Positions 30,871-43,632 of a stretch of 50,912 bases of DNA are shown here, piece by piece (the stretch's first letter is position 1; each line of letters opens with the position of its first letter). The DNA is from Geosiphon pyriformis (Eukaryota > Glomeromycota > Glomeromycetes > Archaeosporales > Geosiphonaceae): positions 139,863 through 190,774 of the forward strand of contig JAAOMT010000082.1 of the NCBI GenBank assembly GCA_016748015.1, given 5' to 3'. A model generated the notes under the pieces. It worked only from the letters and a program-made list of their open reading frames with translations. It was not told where the DNA came from and made no database searches. Both the position numbers and the translations under genes were made by a program.

Positions 30871-32237
30871 TTATGTGTTTGGTCTAATGATTATAATTGG
30901 TTCCAAATCTTGTGAAATTTCATCTAATTGGACTAGTATTTGTTATACTCTCAGTTGTAGAATGTTATTGGTGGATGATACTATCTGGTGATATGGTTTT
31001 AGTTAATCACCATGTGCTATTTTGGCTAAGATTTTGTTGTTCCATCTTAATTTATAAGCTCTATTTCCTAGAATTTCTTCTATGTGAAATGGTCTATCTT
31101 ATTTGGGGTCAAATTTTCTACTCCATTGTTTTTTCACTTTGGTACAATATAAAAATACTTTGTTTTCAATCTTGAATTCAACTGGTTTATCTGATAGTTG
31201 GTTATTATGTTGTTTTTTTTGATTTTTTTGAGAGTTTTGGATGTTATCAGCTGCTTTTTGTCATCTGTTTTCTAATGTTTCTATTAAGTTATATGTTTTT
31301 TTCAACAATGTTTCTTGAAAATTATCTTCTGTTATTGGTTCAGTTGGATATATATTAACCTCTATTTCAACTGGTAGTGTTTCTGTTCTACCATATACTA
31401 ATTCAAATGGTGTTGCTTGTGTAGTATCTTGCTTCATTGTCTGATAAGCAAATAATACTGATAATATAAACAAATCCCATTCTTTTTGATTTTCTTGGCT
31501 GATTTTGGCAATTGCTTTACACAATGTTCTATTGAATCTTTCAACTAAACCATTTGTTTATGGATGGTATGGTGATGATAATGGTCTCTTTATTCCAAAT
31601 CTTTGACTTAACTCAGCTAATGTTCTATTTACAAAGTGTGTTCTCTGATCTGATAGTAATTCTTTTGAATATCCATGTTGACAAATTAGATCTTGGTGAA
31701 CAAATTCAGCAACAGATTTTGCATCTGCTCTTTGAATGGCTTTTGCTTCTGGCCATTTAGTAAGATAATCCATGGCTACTGCAATATATCTGTTGTCTTT
31801 GCTAATGATTATTAATGATCTGACTAAGTCAATTCCAATATAATTGAATGGTTGTTTTACTTTGATTGGTCTTAATGATTCACTTAGTCTTAATTCTTTT
31901 CTTTTTTGACAAGCATCACAATTTTGAATATATTGGATGATGTCTGAATATATTGATGGCCAATAATATCTTTTTCTTCTATGGTTGCTTCTTTATGAAA
32001 ATGTCCTGCTGTTAGATCAAAGTGTATGTTGAACAGTATTGTCTCTTTTTCTGACTTTGTAATTACTCTGGTTGGTTGATCTGGATCTTGTCTATTCTTC
32101 CAGTAAAGTATATTTTGATGGTTGATAAAATATTTTGATTGTTGTTTAATCTGATTTTGTTCCTTTTGAGATAATTTCTCCTTGAACTGTTGAGTATTTA
32201 TATAATGTTGGAGTTGTTGGTATTTTTGTGTATTCAT
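30871..32237 (-). pseudogene. Integrase of element C
   Basis: Starts at the conserved ATG (MNTQKYQQLQHYINTQQFKE). The N-terminal zinc site keeps NIHFDLTAGHF, with CDACQ-like residues shifted in frame. The core shows LLSDQRTHFVN, then YHP, and then a stop before the E motif. ATPFELVYGRTETLPVEIEV follows. The C-terminal domain continues with stops to about 30871. Confidence 0.82.
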
Positions 32238-32309
32238 CTTTTGTTATATTTTTGTGTTCAGTTGTTTGGATTTTGTTATATATTTTTTTTTATTGAAATG
32301 TTCTTAGAT

Positions 32310-33776
32310 TTGTCTCATTCATAACAAACTGTCAACATTTCTATTGTCTTTTTCTTTTTTATAGTGTACTATAAAATTATATAATGAAAGTGCTATTTTC
32401 TATCTTGCATGTTAATTATCTTCAAATTTCTGTTTTTGGATTGAAGTCAGTCCTTTGTGATCTGTGTATACTTCAAATTTCTGACTTAAGTATTCTTTCT
32501 ATTTTATAACTGCCCAATAGATTGCTAAATATTCTAATACTGGTGTTCTATACTTTTTCTCGGCTGGAGTTAAACCTTGGCTGGCATATGCCACTGAATG
32601 TTCACTTCCATTCAGTCTTTTCTGTGATAATACTGCTTCCAATGCTTGACCTGATGCATCTGTTGTAATGATGAATGGCTTATTGTGATCTGAATAGATC
32701 AGTATTGGAGCTTGAATAAGCTTTCTTCTTAAAATATCAAAAGCTTCTTGTTGAGTTTCTGTCCATTTGTATTTTATATTCTTGGTTTGAAGATAGTTGA
32801 GTGGCCAAGCTATTTTAGAAAAGTCTTTGATGAAGTAGCAATAATAGCCTGTAAATCTTAAGAATAATTTCAATTCAGTCAAGTTGGTTAGTACTGGAAA
32901 TTTCTTTATTATCTCTATTTTGTCTGAATCCATTTTGATTCTATTTTTGCTCACTATATGTTCCAAGAATTTTAATTTTGTTTTGCTAAAGAAACATTTG
33001 GTAGCATTTAACTTTAACCCTGCTTGTCATAATTGTTCAAACACTTGTTAAAGATGATGAAAATGATTATTAAATGTTCATGAAAATATATTGGTGTTGT
33101 CTAAGTATATGATTACAGATTTCCATAATAAGCTGGTATATATGATTTCCATTAGTCATTGAAATATGGCTGGAGCATTCATCAAGTCAAATAGCATGAC
33201 TTCAAATTCAAAATTTCTTTTTTAAGTTGTAAAAGCTGTTTTCTTCTTGTCTTCTGGTTTCATGACCACTTGTCAGTAACTACTGTCTAAGTCTAAAGTT
33301 GAGAATCATTTCTTTTCTCCAAATGCATCAAACAGTTTTTGGATCTTTGAAGTTGGATGACTATCTTCTTTTGTTATTCCATTCAGTTTCTAGTAATCTA
33401 TGCAAAAGCAAATTTTCCCATTCTTCTTATGGACTAGTACTACTGGTGACAATTATGGACTCATTGATGATTCAATTAACCTATTGTCAAGCATTTGATT
33501 GATTTCTTGACGAATGATCTTATGGCTGGCTAGTGGTATTTTGTATGCTCTCTGTTTAATTGATATTACATCTCTCATCTTGATTTGATGCTGGATTATG
33601 TCAGTTCTACCAAATTCATTCTCACTGGCAAAGATATCATTGAAATTGTTGAGTAATATCTTAAGCTGCATACATTGAAGTGGGTCTAAGTTTCTTATGT
33701 TTATCTGTTCCAATTGTTTTGGTTGGAGTAAATAACATTCTTTTTGTCCATATATTGTTTGTGATGTGATATTCAC
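32310..33776 (-). pseudogene. Reverse transcriptase and RNase H of element C
   Basis: RT begins with QTIYGQKECYLLQPKQLEQ, then FNDIFASENEFGRTDIIQHQIK. The motif A region is broken. YLDN lies at 33096-33107 (minus strand), again Asn for the second Asp. RNase H keeps FIITTDASGQALEAVLSQK and LEYLAIYWAVIK, and ends with NVDSLL and a stop. Confidence 0.85.
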
Positions 33777-34840
33777 ATATTCACAAAGCTGTGGAAAGTC
33801 TGAATGGGGTTTGGTAGTTGGTTTTCTATTTCTGTGCTTAGATATTCAATGATGGTTTCTTCTAGTATTTCTACAATATTTTCAGTGTTGTTGTAGATGA
33901 AAATTTTGATGTAATTATGGTTTTTGGCTGGTATGTGGAGACTGATGTGTCCAATCTTTTTTGATTCACAAATGGCTAATTCAGCTTCAAAAATCTGCAC
34001 TTGATCTTTTACTTTCCTATCTATAGTGTACATGTACTGGTCATATGGTAAAATAAAAATTGATTGACGAATTAAGATAATTTTTCTTTTGTCAGCAATT
34101 TTTTCCTCTGCCATATTAACTGGTACATCTATTCTACTCATTGATCTGAATCCCTGTATTTCTCTTGCTGTTATCCCTAACTCTTCTCTATTTTCCACTA
34201 AAACTAACTGAGCTATTTTTACCAGAGACAGAAATATTGTCTATACTATCTTTTCATTTGGCTCTATGATATAGATCTTTTCTAAGTTGTTTTGTAGCAT
34301 AGCAATAATATTTCTTACATATCTTGTGTTAATTATTCCTCCTCTAATGTTGATCTCTCTTTTTGCTAAACTACTCCTAGATGCTAACTGAACCATGGTT
34401 GTTGCTGGAATTTCTAGTGCTATTTTGAGATCAATACATGTGCACAAATTTGGTTCCAATTTGATGACTTCTTTTTTTGGATATCTTAGATCAAACTCTG
34501 TATCAGTATTATGTACACATTCTGACATGATACCTTCATTGTTATCACTGAACCATTTTAGTTCCTGCTTCTTGATAAGATCAGGGAGTACAATATATTG
34601 TTCAGAGTTTGAATCTGAATTTGAATTGTCACTATTTTGATTGCCATATTGAACAGAGCTGGAACTGTTGTTTTTGTTGTCATTATTGTCAGAGTTTGAA
34701 TCAAGATTGAAATTTAATTCCAATTTCAATACGCAATTGCTGATTGGTTCTTTTTTCTCTGGGATTGTGTAGATCATACATGGTAGTAGATTGTAAATAA
34801 GATCACACTTATTACAATATTGAAAGTCACATGAGATCAA
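33773..34840 (-). pseudogene. dUTPase and beta-rich linker of element C
   Basis: Motif 1 reads HNTDTEFDLR (Gly lost), motif 2 ASRSSLAKRE, motif 3 RGGIINTRYVRNI, motif 4 IEPNEKIV then a stop, and motif 5 REIQGFRSM. The beta-rich segment HIPAKNHNYIKIFIYNN and ETIIEYLSTEIENQ follows. The acidic Asn/Ser linker precedes, and part of the CxxC ribbon (FQYCNKCDLIYN) is at its N-terminus. Confidence 0.82.
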
Positions 34841-34965
34841 ACAGTGTTGACACAGTCATGTGTTTAATTGTTCTAAGCATTGCTTTTGTTCTTTTCTTGT
34901 GGGTGCTAATCACTGATAGTGTTCATGAAATTCTTTTGGGTCATCCTCAATGTTGCTAAAGACAT
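34841..34965 (-). pseudogene. Element C linker just downstream of the E insertion
   Basis: Minus-strand frame with NIEDDPKEFHEHY-like residues and the start of the CxxC ribbon. It joins, across element E, to the Cys-rich block at 45119-45600. The corresponding E sequence reads through DVFGNIEDDPKEFHEHY, which locates the insertion to within a few codons. Confidence 0.65.
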
Positions 34966-35846
34966 TGTTACTTATAGAAATATAGGGAATATATATTAGC
35001 ATAGTTATTAACCAATCAGAAATAGATGTAGTAAAATATGGAATTCCAGGATTCTTCTCAGAAATTGCAGGATTCCAGAAATTACAGGATTCTCACAAGG
35101 AATTGCAGAATTGCAGAATTCCAGGATTCCTCTTAAAGGAATTGCAGGATTCCAAGAATTCCAGGATTCTTGTTGTAAAGAATTGAAGAATTGAGGAATC
35201 TCAATTATGTATATATAGCAGTAAGATTAAAAGCTAAAAACAGAGACATCCAATTTAGATTTAATCTAAGCAACCCTCCACATCACAAATATCAATAAAT
35301 AACTATTTCCATACCTCAATTTATTTTTCACTATCAACTTTATGTTGATAGTAACAAATACTTAACCACACTGGAACAATAGCTCTTGATTATGGCTATT
35401 AATGAGATACTAATCAAAATTGCCTTGGCTCATTTCTTTATTTTATTTCTGTTTTCTTTATTTCTTTTCTTTATTTTATTTTTCTTTGTGGGTATATACT
35501 AATTGATTAAAAGATTAAGCACTGAGTTATTGACATCAAGGATAGCCTGGTAAAAAACCCAGAAATAAGGATAGGATTTTATATATTATCGGATAACTTA
35601 TCAGAAGGGCACGACTGCCAAACTAAATCTGGTCACCATGCTGAGAAAAAAATTGGAAAAACTCTTGAAAAAATACATCTACTATCGACACTATTGAATC
35701 TCTGTTCATTATACAAAAGACTCAACCAAAACCTTCAAACTATGTAAAAACCATCAGAATTACCAATATCTGCATCAAGATAGCTTTTGAGCACCAAGTT
35801 ATGGGTTTGTTATTTAATTTAACAGCAGAAATAATCATCTGTAACA
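34966..35846 (+). mobile_element. 5' LTR of element E
   Basis: TGTTACTT to CTGTAACA. It has a GAATTCC-type U3 array (about 35039-35190), TATATATAG (about 35212), hairpin 1 as a perfect 8-bp stem with a 5-base loop (35331-35351), and hairpin 2 with one weakened pair. Confidence 0.88.
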
Positions 35847-35865
35847 TTTGGTGCTCCCTGTGAAG
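35847..35865 (+). other. Primer-binding site of element E
   Basis: TTTGGTGCTCCCTGTGAAG after the LTR. The TGGTGCTCCCTGTGA core is identical to that of element B, and differs by one transition from A and C. Confidence 0.8.
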
Positions 35866-35905
35866 TATAATCTTACAGAAAACCAGTACCAACAACTAAT
35901 CAACA

Positions 35906-37690
35906 ATGGCAGAATCAGAAATTATAGGAGCAAACCATTTAGGATTCACGAAATCCTTGTTCCAACAATACAGCCAACAATTAAGATTAAACAGTAATCA
36001 TTACCCAGCCGAATCAGCTTTCAACTTCTATATTAATAACAAAATCACTGAATGCTTAGGAGGAACAGTTAACATTGAAGCAGCAAGAGAAAACTTTTAC
36101 ACAGAATTATTTCAATACACCAACTTACCAAAGAACTATAATTTCACACCAATAATTAGAGAAATCAACCAAACTATTGAAAGGTACACTCAATAACAAT
36201 TTTCCATTACCTATGCAGACAAGGGTAAAAGAAGAATACAAACACCAGCAGCAACACCAAAAAGAATATAGTTACCTAGTTGGAAGAAACACAAAATAGA
36301 ATCACCAACTGCTCTATCATATCACTATACACCCAGAAGCACCATCAACATTTCATCAGATGCGTTTACATCAAATGTGACATCAACATTTGGAAGATTG
36401 CAGTTCCAAAGCAAACAATTAAAAGAAGACTTACTAAGACCATATGGTGCATATTTTAAAGGATTTAAATCACGATCCCCAATGCCATCAGGAATTCAAT
36501 CACTGCTACCACAACCAGATTTTGAAACCACTACTCTGTGGGAATTATCAGAGAAAAAAGAAAAAAGAAGTGAAAATCAAGAATTTACTTACCAAAACCC
36601 GATTTCAGAAAACTCGAAATTTGGAACCCCGAATGTTCAAACTCCATGAAACCCAAGTTTAGAAAATCCAGAAATTGAAACTCCTAATATTCAAGCACCA
36701 CTGAATTAAAACAATCCAAATCCTGAAATCATTAATCAGCACTTATTTCCAAATATTGTCATCAATCATTCACCAATTGATTTGATAGTCAAATCTATTC
36801 AGCAGCCACCTCAACAACCAAATTCACAAAATCAACAACCGTTTCAACAGCCACCACAACCACCCAACTTAGATCCAATGGTCTATGCACCAATTGCAAA
36901 ACTGGATAATTTTACTGGCAAAGAAGATGACGCTCAAATATGGCTGAATGATGTGGAAAAAGCCATCGCAGCCAATGGATGAAATAACAACTGAGCAATG
37001 CAAGCCATTCCCTATTTTCTCAAAGATACCACCAATTCATGGTATCAGAGTTTGATCAATAAACCACAAGATTTCAATGCCTTCAAAGTAGAATTTTTAA
37101 AATACTTCAGCAATAATAACAGTATCAACCGTCTAGTTAATGCATTCACCATTATAAAGCAAGGAGAAACTGAAGCAGTCACCACTTACCTGGGATGCTT
37201 CCATAGAAATCTGTGCCAAATTCAGGCAATTGATGCCAACTATTTCACAGCATCACAGATTCTCAACCAGTTTATCTGTAGCCTGTACAGCAGCATCTTG
37301 CAACATGTACACTTGTTGCATCCAGGCAATCTACAAAATGCAGTCATACGTGCCAGAGATTTCGAATCAGCTGAGTCTGAGACCAACCATGTCCAAGCCA
37401 TTAATCTAGTGATAAACGGATCATCTGAATTGAACTCCAAATTAAAACAATTCAGTGATTCAATTAATCAGAAATTAGAAGGATACTTAGCTGATAATTG
37501 TGCAATTTATCAACCACCTCAATGATACAGCAATCCAGGAAACTACAATTGTTTCCAAAATCAAGCGCACCTCTCAACATCAGCCAATTAGCAGTGACAG
37601 CCAGAAACACATATCTGCCACTATTGTGGTAAACAAGAACATATTCAAATTGACTGCTGTCAGTGTTTAAATAACTAACAATTGGGAAAT
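35906..37690 (+). pseudogene. Gag of element E
   Basis: Starts ATGGCAGAATC (the other copies have GTG). The N-terminal domain has NHLGFTKSLFQQYSQQL. A Pro/Gln/Asn linker follows at 36560-36870. The capsid region has AKLDNFTGKEDDAQIWLNDV, NSWYQSLINKPQDFNAF and FSNNNSINRLVNAFTIIKQ. The CCHC knuckle CHYCGKQEHIQIDC (37616-37657) is intact. Only a handful of stops, for example at 36196, 36270 and 36980. Packages the element RNA. Confidence 0.87.
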
Positions 37691-38253
37691 TAATATCGAA
37701 ACCCCGATCACTGGTTCTAAGTTCCGAGTTCCCAACAAAATTAAGAACAATACCAATACTTATCTTATTATGCACCAATGATACAGCAATTAATTTATTA
37801 ACCACCAGTATATTAAGCTCCAATTTATTAACCAATAGCCCCAATTTATTAGCCATAGCCACAGGTAATATATCAACCGCAGCTGCCAACAATCTATTAA
37901 CTTCAAACGATTCAGACACTGCCATGAAACTTACCTGCCAGTGGAGTCCAAAGACCGAAAATCATGCAGCAAAACTGGAGATTGGTGATGATAGTCTATT
38001 AGCCAATCCCCAGCTCTTCCAGTTAACAAACAGGATCTTGTCAATGGAATTCAGGCACCAGTTATCCCCAAAACCTGAATTCCCAGGACTATTTAAGTCT
38101 CCTAGTTACCCCAGAAGACACCTCACCCAGCAATCAAGATCCCATCCAAAAACAACAAACACTTACCAGCAATATTCTACCAGCAACAGTCACCAACGAC
38201 AAATCACTAGCTGTCATCTTCCCATTAGAGATCAAAGAACCATCAAATACCCC

Positions 38254-38745
38254 ATTATTTAGTGGAGCCACTCTTGATGAAAAACCCATCACTGTGATAT
38301 ACACAAATGCTAAAGTTGATGGTCAATCCATCAAATTAATCCTTGACAGTGGTTCAGCAGACAGTATTATCACACGACAACTCATGGACCAATTAGGTCA
38401 CCGAGTTGATCGAACTGCTAGTGCCTGAATCATTACAGCCAATGGAACAACCAAAACACCTATTGGCAAAATTGATGCCTTCCCAATCAAAGTCAATGGC
38501 ATCACAGTGCCAATCAAAGTCTTGGTAATGGAAGCTACACAGTACCAAGGCTTAGTGGGCAATGACTGGTTGTCCAAAACCAAGACTGTTTTAGACTGGA
38601 CAACGCAGGAGCTTCAGCTGACGTTTAATAACCAATACACATGTGTGCCAGCCACGTGTGGCTATTTCAAGACTCCTTCAGAAGAGGAACCATTGATCGA
38701 GCTGGAAGAAGAAGAAAAAAAACCGATCTGGGAAGCTTACTAAGT
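38254..38745 (+). pseudogene. Aspartic protease of element E
   Basis: FSGATLDEKPITVIYTNAK leads to LILDSGSADSIIT (Asp codon 38345-38347), with the full catalytic motif intact, unlike A, C and D. TPIGKIDAFPIKVNG and YQGLVGNDWLSKTKTVLDW complete the fold. One stop after TASA breaks the frame. The adjoining linker ends with an acidic EEEKK run. Confidence 0.83.
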
Positions 38746-38773
38746 CTTATGGACTGACAATGATCACAATGAA

Positions 38774-39640
38774 TTGCCACTCATACTCTTATGGAATGAC
38801 AAAAGAAAAAAAAAAGAAGAAGAAAAACTTACTTGGAGAACAAACCAGGGATCATGGAGTGACAACAGCCAAAACAAACCAGCCACTGAATGGAGTTGGG
38901 AAAAAAAGGTGAAAGGAAAAGAACAGGAAGAAGAACCAAAACAAACCACTTCCTCCACTTATATTTTATACTCGACACAATCTCAAAACGCTTACTATTG
39001 ACCCAAACTAGTATGCATCAGTTGTGACAAGAAACTGTTGACAATGGGGGCATGCTGTAGTAAGGACAAAGAATAGACGACAGCAACCGAGTACTACTGT
39101 TGCCCATGTATTCTTGAACACAATGAATGGTTGCCAAAAATAAGAAAATGGGACGGAACTTTGTGTTTAGCTTGTGAAGATACTCTCTTAGATAAAAAGA
39201 TGTGGAAAGACATTTCTGGAAGAGGAGGAGCATGTGATGAGACATGCCAATACACAATCTTGATCAACAACTGGGTACGAAAGGGAACTTTTATCGATGA
39301 CACCTGGAAATGAGTATTAAGATGTCTGGAAGAATACTCACATGATGAAGATGAAATCTGGAAAATGGCATATGCTATGTCAGAAGATGCTACAATAGAG
39401 GAGCTGAGAGAAATTAAAAACAACCTACTATCTCTAACTGAGCCTGAATATGTTCAAACTTTTGATGTCTTCGGCAACATTGAAGATGATCCAAAGGAAT
39501 TCCATGAGCACTACTAATGATTAGTACCTATGAGAGAGGAACAGAAGCAATGCTTAGAAGAGATAAACACCCGACTATGTGATCACTGTTTGATCCCATG
39601 TGACTTCCAGTATTGTAATGAGTGTGATCTCATTTACAAT
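38774..39640 (+). pseudogene. Cys-rich domain and CxxC ribbon of element E
   Basis: Best copy of this domain. Cys-rich block (39014-39250): CISCDKKL, GACCS, YYCCPC, CLACEDTLL, then GRGGACDETCQYTIL. A helical stretch (WKMAYAMSEDATIEELREIK) follows. Then the ribbon LCDHCLIPC...YCNECDLIYN (about 39575-39633), two CxxC pairs with an extra Cys. Probably binds zinc. No known domain name comes to mind. Stops at a few W/Q sites. Confidence 0.62.
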
Positions 39641-40720
39641 CCACCACCACGCATGATCTACATGATCCCAGAAGAGGAAAAACCAATCAGCAGATACACA
39701 TCAGAATCGAATTTTAATCCCGATTCAAACTCTAACAATAATGACAACAAAAACACCAGTTCCAGTTCCATTCAAAATGGCAATAATGACAACAATGACA
39801 TAAGCTCAGATTCAAACTCCGATTCAAATCCTGAACAATATATTGCACTTCTTGATCTCACCAAGGACCAGGAACTTAAATGGTTTAGTGATAATGATGA
39901 AGGTATTATGCCAGAATGCACACATAATACTGATGCAGAGTTTGATCTAAGGTATTCAGGGAAAAATACCATTAAATTAGAACCACACTCATGCACCAGC
40001 ATTGATTTGAAAGTAGCAATAGAGATACCAGCTACCACTATGGTTCTACTAGTATCTAGGAGTAGTTTAGCAAAGAAGGAAGTCAACATTAGAGAAGGAA
40101 TAATTGATGCAGAATATGTAGAAAATATCATTGCTATGCTACAAAATGACTCAGAAAAGGCTTATACCATTGAGCCAAATGAAAAGATAACACAGACAAT
40201 ATTTCTATCTTTAGTTAAAGTAGCTAGGTTAGTGTCAGTAGGAACAAGAAAAGAATTAGGGATGACAGCAAGAGGGATACAGGGATTTGAATCCACAAGT
40301 AGAATAGATGTGCCAATCAATATGGCAAAAGAAGAAATTGTTGGCAAGGGAGAAATTATTTTCATCGGTCAACCAATTTCTATTCCACCATATGGCCAGC
40401 ACATGGTAGTTATAGAATAGAAAGTAAAGAATCAGGATCAAATTTTTGAAACAGACTTGATGCTTTGTGAATCAGAAAAAATTGGATTCATCAATCTCTA
40501 TGTGCCAGCCAAGAACCATAACCACATAAAAATTCCTATCTACAACAACACTGAAGACATCATCGAAGTTCCAGAAGGAACCACAATTGGACATTTAAGC
40601 ACAGAAGTAGAAGACCAGCCACCACACTATATTTCAGACTTTCCACAACTTTGTGGGTATATCAATATTATATCACAAGCAATTTATAGATAAAACGAAT
40701 GTTATTTACTCCAACCAAAA
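39640..40720 (+). pseudogene. dUTPase and beta-rich linker of element E
   Basis: Open frame 39530-40420, then a stop and 40457-40693. Motifs: HNTDAEFDLR (1, Gly to Glu), SRSSLAKKE (2), REGIIDAEYVENI (3, catalytic Asp kept), IEPNEKITQTIF (4), and RGIQGFESTSR (5). The second part contains IKIPIYNNTEDIIEVPEGT and a DFPQLCGY link into RT. It follows a Ser/Asn/Asp-rich linker. Confidence 0.85.
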
Positions 40721-40723
40721 CAA

Positions 40724-42119
40724 TTGAAGCAAATGAATATGGGTAACTTAGACCCACTCCAACAGATGCAGCTCAAAATGTTGCTCAACAAATTCAATGA
40801 CATCTTTGCCAATAAAAATGAATTTGGCAGAACTGATATCATTCAGCACCAGATCAAGACTGAAGATGCAATGCCAATTAAACAAAGAGCATACAGAGTG
40901 CCACCAGCCAGCCATGAGATCATTTGTCAAAAAATCAATCGGATGCTTGACAATGGGTTAATTCAGCTATCAATGAGCCTATGGTCATCACCAGTAGTAC
41001 TTGTCCAGAAAAAGAATGGAAAGATTCGCTTTTGTGTAGATTACAGAAAGCTCAATGGTATTACTTGTGGTGACAGCTATTCAACTCCCAGAATTCAAAA
41101 ACTATTCGACACTTTTGGTGGAAAGAAATGGTTTTTGACACTAGATCTGGATAGTGGTTATTGGCAAGTAGCCATGAACCCAAATGACAAAGAAAAGACT
41201 GCTTTTACTATCAAAGAAGAAAATTTTGAGTTTGAAGTCATGCCATTTGGCTTAATAAATGCACCAGCCACATTTCAATGGCTAATGAAGATCATATATT
41301 AAGGCTTGCTATAAAAGTCAGTTGTAGTATATTTGGATAACACCAATGTGTTCTTAAAAATGTTTAATAATCATCTCCACCATTTACAACAGGTGTTTGA
41401 GAGACTAAGAAGAGCTGGATTGAAGTTAAATGCCAGCAAATGTTTCTTCAGAAAAATAGAACTCCAATTTTTGGAACACATAGTGAGCAGAAATGGCATC
41501 AAAACAGATCCAGACAAGATTGAAAAAGTGAAGAATTTTCCAGAGCCAACAAATTTCACAGAATTAAGAGCATTTTTGGAATTTGTTGGTTATTACTGTT
41601 GCTTCATCCAAAACTTCTCCAAAATAGCCCAGCCACTAAATCAGCTTTTGACAAAGAACACTAAGTATAGGTGAATTGAATCTCAACAAGAAGTGTTTGA
41701 TATACTAAAGAAAAAGTTAATCCAAGCCCCAGTACTAATATACTCTAATCACAACAAGCCATTCATGATCACCACGGATGCATCAGGTCAGGCATTGAGA
41801 GCAGTATTATTACAAAAAAATCCGAATGGAAGAGAACATCCAGTAGCTTATGCAAGCCGAGGTCTAACTCCAGCTGAGAAAAACTATGAAACACCAGTAT
41901 TAGAACATTTGGCTATCTATTAGACAGTAACCAAATAGAAAGAATACTTGAGCCAAAAATTTGATGTGTACACAGACCACAAAGGATTGACATCAATTCA
42001 GAAACAAGAATTTAGAAACAGATGCCACACAAAATGGAAAATAGAGTTGTCACCATTTAATTATACAGTACATTACAAAAAAGGAAAAGACTATGGAAAC
42101 ACAGACGGATTGTCGTGAA
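40724..42119 (+). pseudogene. Reverse transcriptase and RNase H of element E
   Basis: RT: RAYRVPPASHEI, SSPVVLVQKKN, RFCVDYRKLN, LTLDLDSGYWQVAMN, EVMPFGLINAPATFQW, then a stop and YLDN (41330-41341). RNase H: FMITTDASGQALRAVL, EHLAIY, a stop, and TDHKGLTSIQ, with NTDGLS at its end. W and Q codons lost to stops are few. The Asn in YLDN is the same change as in A and C. Confidence 0.9.
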
Positions 42120-42195
42120 TGAGACAAATCTAGAAACGTTTCAAACCAAAAATATAACAAAACCCAAAAAAATTCAAATAAAAATATAACAAAAG

Positions 42196-43578
42196 ATGAA
42201 CATACAAAAATACCAACAACTTCAACACTATATTAATACCCAACTGTTTAAAGAAAAATTATCTCAAAAGAAACAAACCCATATAAAACAACAATCAAAA
42301 TATTTTATCACTTACCAAAATATACTTTATCAGAAAAACAGAAAAGAACCCAATCAACCACTCAGAGTTGTTACAGAGCCAGAAAAAGAGACAATATTGT
42401 ACAACATACATTTAGATCCAACAGCAGAACATTTTTACAAAGAAGCCACAATGAAAAGAGCCAAAAAAAGATACTATTGGCCATCAATGTACCCAGACAT
42501 CATCCAATATGTTCAAAATTGTGATGCTTGCCAAAAAAGAAGAGGAACAAGGCCCAGTGAACTATTAAGACCAATCAAAATAAGACAACCATTTGATCGA
42601 ATTGGAATTGACTTAGTTGGACCATTGACAATTACCAGTAGAGAAAACAGATACATAGCAGTAACCATGAACTATCTTACCAAATGGCCAGAAGCAAAAG
42701 CAATTCAAAGAGTAGATGCAGAATCCGTTGCCAAATTTGTTTATCAAGATTTGATCTGTCAACATAGATGTCCAAAAGAATTACTTTCAGACCAAGGAAC
42801 TTATTTTGTGAACAAAACATTAGCAGAATTAAGCCAAAGATTCAGAATTAAGAGGCCACTATCATCACCATACTATCCACAAACCAATAGATTAGTTGAA
42901 AGGTTTAACAGAATATTGTGTGAAGTGATAGCCAAACTGAGCCAAGAAAATCAAAATGATTGGGATTTGTTAATACCATTAGTACTATTTGCTTATCGAA
43001 CAATGAAGTAAGACACTACACAAGCAACACTATTTGAACTAGTATACAGTAGAACAGCAACACTACCAGCCAAGATAGAAGTCAACACTTATCCAACAGA
43101 ACCAATAACTGAAGACAATTTTTAGGAAACATTGCTAAGAAGAACATATGACTTGATGGAAACTCTAGAAAACAAAAGACGAAAAGCAACTGACAACATA
43201 CAACAGTCATAAAAAAAACAGAAAGAAAGACATGATAACCAATTACCAGAGAAACCAATTGAATTCAAGATTGGAAACAAAGTACTTCTATATTATACCA
43301 AAGCAGAAAAACAATGAAGTGGAAAATTTGACCCCAAATGGGATGAACCATTTCACATTGAAGAAATTCTTGGAAATGGAGCTTATAAATTAAGATAGAA
43401 CAACAAAATCTTAGCCAAAGCAGCACATGGAGATTGACTGAAACCATATCACTATACAGTGTCACCATCCACCAGTAATATTCCACAATTAGGAATACAG
43501 AGAATATTAGTCCAACCAGATGAAATTTCATGAGACTGGGAACCAATTATTATTATTGACAACAACACATTAAATTAA
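42196..43578 (+). pseudogene. Integrase of element E (separate ORF)
   Basis: A 461-codon frame from ATG (MNIQKYQQLQHYINTQ) to a TAA, open for 271 codons before the first stop. HHCC-like site: NIHLDPTAEHFYKEA...CDACQKRRG. Core: RIGIDLVGPL (D), LLSDQGTYFVN (D), LVERFNRI (E), so the catalytic triad is intact. The C-terminal domain has HIEEILGNGAYKLR. Preceded by a stop after RQI in another frame. Confidence 0.9.
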
Positions 43579-43632
43579 TCCATCAAAGGAATATATAAAA
43601 ACAGAGTAAACACGACAGAAGATATTAGAAAA

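Noticed and set aside
34395-34640. Plus-strand ORFs inside element C and minus-strand ORFs inside E (e.g. 39772-40131, 40162-40365)
   Set aside because: They mirror the dUTPase and linker on the coding strand and show no domain of their own.
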